From assembly GCA_037013685.1 (NCBI GenBank), contig CM072884.1:110648048-110712047 (forward strand): a stretch of DNA of 64,000 bases, given 5' to 3'. Of the stretch, positions 59,457-64,000 are shown piece after piece. The notes beneath the pieces were generated by a model that saw only the letters and a program-made list of their open reading frames with translations, was not told the DNA's origin and did no database searches. The position numbers and the translations under genes were made by a program. Positions within the stretch are counted from its first letter, which is position 1. Every line of letters starts with the position of its first letter. Origin of the DNA: Acridotheres tristis. Its lineage: Eukaryota; Chordata; Aves; Passeriformes; Sturnidae.

Positions 59457-60944
59457 ATGGGGAAGTGTGGTAGTAAAGGAGTAAGTCCCCATGTGAGAGG
59501 CAAGAAAATGAAAAATACTCCCCCAATAGCCCTCTTGGACAGATGTTAGATCAATGGGACACTCGGGAGGCCACAAAGGGCCTAGATAAAATCAAAATGA
59601 TCCATTATTGCATAGAGATTTGGCCTAAGCTAGATTTACAGGGAGAGTGGCTGTGGTATGGGACACGAGATCCATGGATGTGTTCCAAATTAAATCAACC
59701 TTTGAGAACCCGAGAGTGTCCAGATATAGAACAACTTTCCTATGCGGCCTGTTGGCAAAGAAATGCCACAGCTGATGAAGCTATAAAAATATGTAAGCTG
59801 CAAAAACAGATAAGAGGGAGAGAAAGGAAGGAATTAAGAATACATAGGACCCCCTCGATCACTTACCCCCCCCTCCTCCTGTTCATCCAGCAGTATCCCA
59901 AGTCCCTCTCCCACATCCCCCACCTTTACCCTTAATACCTGCAGTTCCTTTCTCATCTTCTATTGAGCTCCTGGTTCCTCTCCTTTCTAAACCATCTGCT
60001 GTTCCTCCCTCAGCAGCACCAATCCCCCTACCACCTCCTCCTGGTACTCCTGCCCCGAACTCAAATCCCTTACCTACTACGACCATTCCCCTCCCATCTT
60101 CTCCTGATCCGGCTACACCTTCAGTTCCTCCCTTAGCTCCTCCACAGATTCCCTCCACTACAGTATCCTCCTCCACAGGCTTGGTTCCTTCTCCTTCACC
60201 AGTGGTCATTCCCTCACCTCCTCCCAATTAGGGGATGAGTTTGTCCCCATCACATACTAGCTCATCTTCTAGGACCAACAAACCCCTACTTTCTTGCAGG
60301 ACAGGAACTTAACAGAAGGGCCCTATTGTAATACTAGATCTAGGGCTTCCAAAATGGAAGGACTGCTTCCCCTTAGGGAGGTTCCTATGGGAGGGATGGT
60401 TGGAGGAGTTGGCTTTGTGAATGCCCCGCTGACGGCATCTGAGGTTCAGGGATTTAAGAAGTAGACAGGAAATCTGGTAGAGCACCCAGTGGGCATATCC
60501 AACCAAGTAGGCCAATTCCTAAGTCCTAACATCTATACCCGGGAGAATTGAACTCTATCGTTAACATACTTTTTAGCCCTGAAGAAGTCAGAATGATCCG
60601 GACTGCTGGAATGCGGATCTGGGAGAGAGAGAATAGGCTAAGACCTCCTGGTGACCACAAAATGTCCTTGGTAGACCCTGGGTGGGATCCAAACCAAGAG
60701 GAGGGAAGGAGGAATATGAAGGACTACTGGTCCCTAATGGTTAGGGGAATAAAAGAATCCATCCCCCGAGGCAGCAACACAAAGTTAGCGTTTGATGGCA
60801 TACAGGAGAAGGATGAGACTCCAGTAACAGGAGAAGGGTGAGACTCCAGCAACCTGGCTGAAAAGGTGAAGAAGAAACTTCCAGCTGTACTCAAATATAG
60901 ATCCTGACAGCCCAGAAGGCCAAGTACTACTTAAAGGTGCAATT
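59457..60944 (+). pseudogene. Gamma-like ERV gag relic, truncated
   Basis: Begins with an ATG-Gly codon pair (59457), as in myristoylated matrix proteins. That frame ends at TAG 59547-59549, while the matrix-like sequence continues in another frame (59543-59935), so a frameshift is present. A proline-rich stretch of about 125 codons (about 59850-60228, stop at 60229-60231) is followed by a capsid-like region with an internal TAG (60462) and a further frame break near 60548, open from there to 60841. The general order and capsid similarity suggest a gammaretrovirus-like (class I) element. gag stops abruptly at 60944, joined directly to an inverted LTR; no pol or env follows. Not functional. 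Confidence 0.8.
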
Positions 60945-61594
60945 TGTCTCCTGCCAGGGGACCTGCTCCTTTGTAAGGCCTTTATTAGAAGTCAGCTTTG
61001 GGTGGGGAACCCAAAGGGCTGCGCACACCCACCGCTGTTCCCGCTCGGCGACGCGAACAAGGAGGAGTGCAGCTTTGTCCTGGGGCAAAGTTGGGCATTC
61101 TGTCCTCATGGGGTCTCTAAGAAGCCAATGCTCCATCATAGTCATGGGAGGTCATGTTGGATGGGTGCTTTTGGGTCATAGTGACACAACAAAGCAGCTC
61201 CAGATGGTAAATTCATTCTCTCCACTAATTTCCTGACCTGGGAAGACTATTCTCAGTTCCAGATGTTATTTGGGCTCGTTATTTTAGGTGTTTTTAATTC
61301 TGAATAGTGTCCCATGAGCACTTGCGGTTGCCTATCATTTAAATGGCAACAGGGGAGGTGGGCGTGGATACAAAGTATAGGTATGGGAACCGAGAAGGGA
61401 CAAAGAGCTAGGAGCATTATGGCTGGGCATTATGGCTGGACATGGATACAAGGTAGGTACTGAGAAAGGGAAAGGACAAACAGCTGGGAACATTTACAGT
61501 TTACAAAGACATAAAGCATTAACAAACAAACAGTTAACATTAACAACAACAACCTGGTAGAGACAAACTTGCATCTGGGAACTTATTCCCCACA
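60945..61594 (-). mobile_element. ERV LTR, - orientation (right LTR of inverted pair)
   Basis: On the minus strand it starts TGTGGGGAATAAGTTCCC (61594) and ends GGCAGGAGACA (60945), with AATAAA about 40 bases before the end. It is inverted relative to the left LTR. Its U5 end abuts gag and its U3 end faces the right flank. Confidence 0.85.
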
Positions 61595-61850
61595 CAGTCC
61601 TTCCATGGTGCCCCTGCCCTGCTCAGCTCCCATCCCCTGTCAATGTGCTGAGGGTGAGCTGGATCCACTGCCTGTGCCATTGGGGAAGCCATGCAAGAGC
61701 TCCGGGGCCAAGGCAGAGCCCTGAGGGACACCCCTCATCCCCCACTGCAGCTGCACATGAGCCAGTGCACAAAACTCCTTGGCTGAGTCCATCTGGCCAG
61801 TGGCTCGTGCCCTGAATAGCCCAGCCTCCAAAGCCAGGGCTCTGCAGGGT
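61595..61850 (-). repeat. CR1 LINE fragment, antisense, right part (interrupted by ERV)
   Basis: Continues the antisense CR1 of 58230-58377: 'agtccttccatggtgccc', 'tgctgagggtgagctgg', 'agccctgagggacacccctc', 'tgcacaaaactccttggc'. The junction repeats (T/C)AGTC: TAGTC at 58373-58377 and CAGTC at 61595-61599. Confidence 0.7.
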
Positions 61851-62159
61851 ACTCTGGGGCTGTAGTGGGGGAGCGTGGCCAAAGCCTCACAGGGGCCTGG
61901 ACACAGCAGGGGCTACAAGTGCCCAGGGCCAGGGCTGCTCCAGTGCTAGTTCCAGTGGAGTTGGCTGTTGAAGGGGTGCTGGGGGTGGCCATTTGTGACA
62001 GAGGTGCCCAGTCCATCTGGGGTGCCCAGTCCTAGGAGAGCTGCTCTCTGAGGAGGAAGCAGCTTCCAGGTGAACCCCAATTCCCAGCTACCCAGCCCTT
62101 TGCCCAGCTGGCTGAACATCAGGCCCTCAGTGGGCACTCAGTGAGTGCAGTGGGTGGCT

Positions 62160-62673
62160 CAATCCTGACCCTGTGAGAGACTGAGGAGGAGGGAGCCTTT
62201 GTCAATGAGGAGGAAGAGTAGGAATCTGACCTGGATCATGAACTTTCCCAATTCCTCCCCAGGGGAGATGTTAGGAGTGACCAAGAGGTTTCTGACTGGG
62301 AAGAGTCTCTTGAGCAAGAGTTCTCCCAAGGAGGTGTCAGTAGCTGTGGAGAACTCTCCAACTGGGATGAGGAGAGCAGGAGCTGTCCCAGGGAGAAGCC
62401 CTTTGCTACCAAGAGTTTTCTGACTGGGAAGAACGCATGGAGCAAGGGCTGTCCCAAGGAGCAGTCGGTAGCTCCCAGAACCGTCTGCTGGGAGGACTCT
62501 GTTGGCCAAGAGCTTTCTGAAGAGGAAGACTCTGTTGACCAGGAGTTGTCCCAAGGCAATGGTAGCAGACTCTCCGTGCAGTCCAGTGGGGAAGATGACA
62601 GTGACCAAGAGCTTGCTCAGGACAATTGGGAACATGTGAGTGTTCACAGCAATGGGGTCAAGCCCTTGCTGTA
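62160..62673 (+). pseudogene. Broken acidic-repeat protein-coding region, unrecognised
   Basis: On the + strand several imperfect copies of a Ser/Glu-rich motif occur: SDWEESLEQEFSQ, SDWEERMEQGLSQ, SVDQELSQ, SDQELAQ. They lie in more than one frame, with a stop near 62220, so the region carries frameshifts. The last block ends near a possible donor (CAT|GTGAGT, 62636) or a TAG at 62671-62673. The minus-strand open frame of 176 codons across it is treated as a shadow because the + strand shows the repeat logic. I do not recognise the family. It may be a dead member of a multi-copy family together with 62960-63090. Confidence 0.45.
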
Positions 62674-62959
62674 GGAGGATGTGAGACAAACCGAGCTACT
62701 TTGAGCTGAGTGAAGAAGAGGACAGGAAGCAAAGACTGGGAGTTTTTGCAGAAGATGGGCTCCCAGTGCCTGTCCCTTGGGAGGCCTGGGTTGAGTGTGG
62801 GGCAGCTGAGCCGTGCTGCCAAGGGCCGCTCTGGGCCTCGGCTCCCCACCTGGCAGCCCAGGGCCCCCTCAGAGCACCGCCTTCAAGGAGCAGGTGCCAG
62901 AGGCAGGGACAGAGAGCCTGGAGCCTGTCCTGCTCAGCTGCTCTTTGTGCTTTTCCCAG

Positions 62960-63090
62960 CCAGGACCCAGACCCTCAGGGAGCAGCCGGCTCCCCCCAAG
63001 GAACGCCCGTCCCGCTTCAGGCGGGCGCTGCGGGCGCTGCGGGGGCTGTTCTGCTGCCCCTGCCTCAGGCCACAGCCGGACGATCCCTGA
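62960..63090 (+). CDS. Candidate terminal exon: basic helix plus Cys-rich tail, unrecognised
   Basis: A good acceptor (tttgtgcttttcccag) precedes an open stretch to TGA at 63088-63090 encoding PPKERPSRFRRALRALRG, then LFCCPCLRPQPDDP. The pattern is an amphipathic basic helix followed by CCPC, which could be a lipidated or membrane-contacting tail (inference). The raw frame is also open upstream to 62710. Its phase does not match the simplest donor of the acidic-repeat region, so the pair may be a pseudogene. Family unknown. Confidence 0.35.
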
Positions 63091-63518
63091 CCGCTGCCAG
63101 CGCTGGCCCGGAGCCTGCCCGCTGTCACACGGGCTGCCTTGGATGTCCAGGGGTCAGGGACTTCAGTTCCTTGTCAGGAGAATGGCCTGGCTGAGGCTTA
63201 GGGCTTGAGAGGCACCAGTGATGTCAGAGCCAAGGGCGGGTGCACAAAGCCTGGGGAGAAGGAGCTCCTGCTCACAGGGGACACCAAGGATGCCAAAGTG
63301 ACAGCCACGAGGACATCTGGCAGAACTTCCCACATGAGGACAAAACTCATAAAGCCGACTCAGCAAGTGTGCTGAAATCGGCCCCAGCTGGGGAAAAGGA
63401 ACTTCTGGCACAGGGAGACGGCGACCACCAACTCCTGGCCCAGTGACCCCGGAAACCCAGAGGGAAAAAAGAAGAGTCAGATTGAGCACAGAGGAAGACT
63501 AGTTAGCATAAGAAGCAA
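63091..63518. other. Intergenic DNA, no gene recognised
   Basis: Moderately GC-rich, no motif or splice support. Confidence 0.4.
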
Positions 63519-63890
63519 GGGAATCTTTAAACTAGTAGAAGAAAAGTATCATTATTGATATATTAATGCCAAGATACTAATTAATTATTAACATATTGGA
63601 AATTAATATTATTCAATAATAAGATTTACAATTACATTAATATTTAATACATACTGAAAAATACTATTATAAAATACAAATATAAATATTGTGTAATATT
63701 TAATATTTATAATGTCTTGATATAGTAAATATTGAGAAATAATATATGGTGAATATTGTGAGATGATATATGTAATATATAGAACATTACAGTTATGTAT
63801 AATACAAATGTAACATCTAAATATTTATCTATTATACTACAAAAATAATAAAATAATTTAAAATATAAATAATGTGCGAATTTAATAAGA
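63519..63890. repeat. AT-rich low-complexity tract
   Basis: More than 350 bases almost entirely of A and T with TAATATT-like words; possible U3 part of the LTR that follows or an independent low-complexity tract. Confidence 0.85.
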
Positions 63891-64000
63891 GAGCCATATA
63901 ACTGGTAGCCAATGAACATGAATGCCTTTTTTTGCTAAAATGTATAAATAGGGACAAGTTTTGATAGTCCCTGTGCTGGCTTTGTGGATTTGCCACCCAG
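63891..64000 (+). mobile_element. LTR fragment running off the window, + orientation
   Basis: Contains 'tgtataaatagggacaag' as a TATA box and 'gctttgtggatttgccaccc'. It is the inverted partner of 47886-48010. The element continues past the window end. Confidence 0.65.

Noticed and set aside
59883..60227. Minus-strand Gly-rich open frame
   Set aside because: Antisense of the proline-rich gag segment.
62159..62689. Minus-strand 176-codon open frame
   Set aside because: The + strand shows a repeated acidic motif with biased codons, so the minus frame is most likely antisense to it.

Overview
The window is vertebrate nuclear DNA and almost certainly comes from a bird, probably a passerine. The reasons are two intron-rich host genes whose proteins read as avian-type TMPRSS2 and MX, several CR1 LINE copies with typical bird 3' ends, avian-type endogenous retrovirus (ERV) LTRs, and no mammalian SINEs. 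No bacterial operon, CRISPR array, tRNA or rRNA gene was seen.

Layout: 1-5.3 kb is AT-rich intergenic DNA with one CR1 3' end. A CpG-rich block at about 5.6-6.4 kb holds a (GGGAA)n tract, the likely TMPRSS2 promoter and non-coding exon 1 (donor after 5889). TMPRSS2 then runs on the + strand: ATG at 13080, 13 coding exons, stop at 24057-24059. All splice phases agree and the protein is 485 residues, with cytoplasmic tail, membrane anchor, LDLRa, SRCR and a trypsin-like protease carrying an intact His/Asp/Ser triad. A CR1 and about 2.5 kb of unremarkable DNA separate it from the tail-to-tail neighbour MX, on the - strand: ATG at 42209, 13 coding exons, stop at 27486-27488, 703 residues, with dynamin-like GTPase, stalk and GED. 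A TATA box, an ISRE-like element and a non-coding first-exon donor near 45.1-45.2 kb form a plausible interferon-responsive promoter. The convergent MX/TMPRSS2 order is the one known in other vertebrates.

From about 45.3 kb to the right end the sequence is a graveyard of retroelements with no confident host gene: CR1 fragments, several LTRs, a minus-strand ERV pol relic, a solo LTR with a 4-bp target duplication nested in a CR1, and at 58.4-61.6 kb an unusual ERV whose two LTRs are inverted relative to each other and whose flanks look like one interrupted CR1. At 62.2-63.1 kb lies a broken acidic-repeat coding region followed by an intact short basic/cysteine-rich terminal ORF that I do not recognise.

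Most distinctive observations: (i) the inverted-LTR ERV; (ii) a 21-bp minisatellite just after TMPRSS2 coding exon 2, followed by a second donor in the same phase, so that use of it would add 44 residues containing heptad repeats to the cytoplasmic tail; (iii) the MX promoter elements with a CR1 just upstream; (iv) an MX stalk-loop (L4) region about 15 residues shorter than in human MX1. Functional genes here are only the protease and the GTPase. One is a host surface protease and the other an interferon-induced restriction factor; no shared regulation is shown by the sequence.
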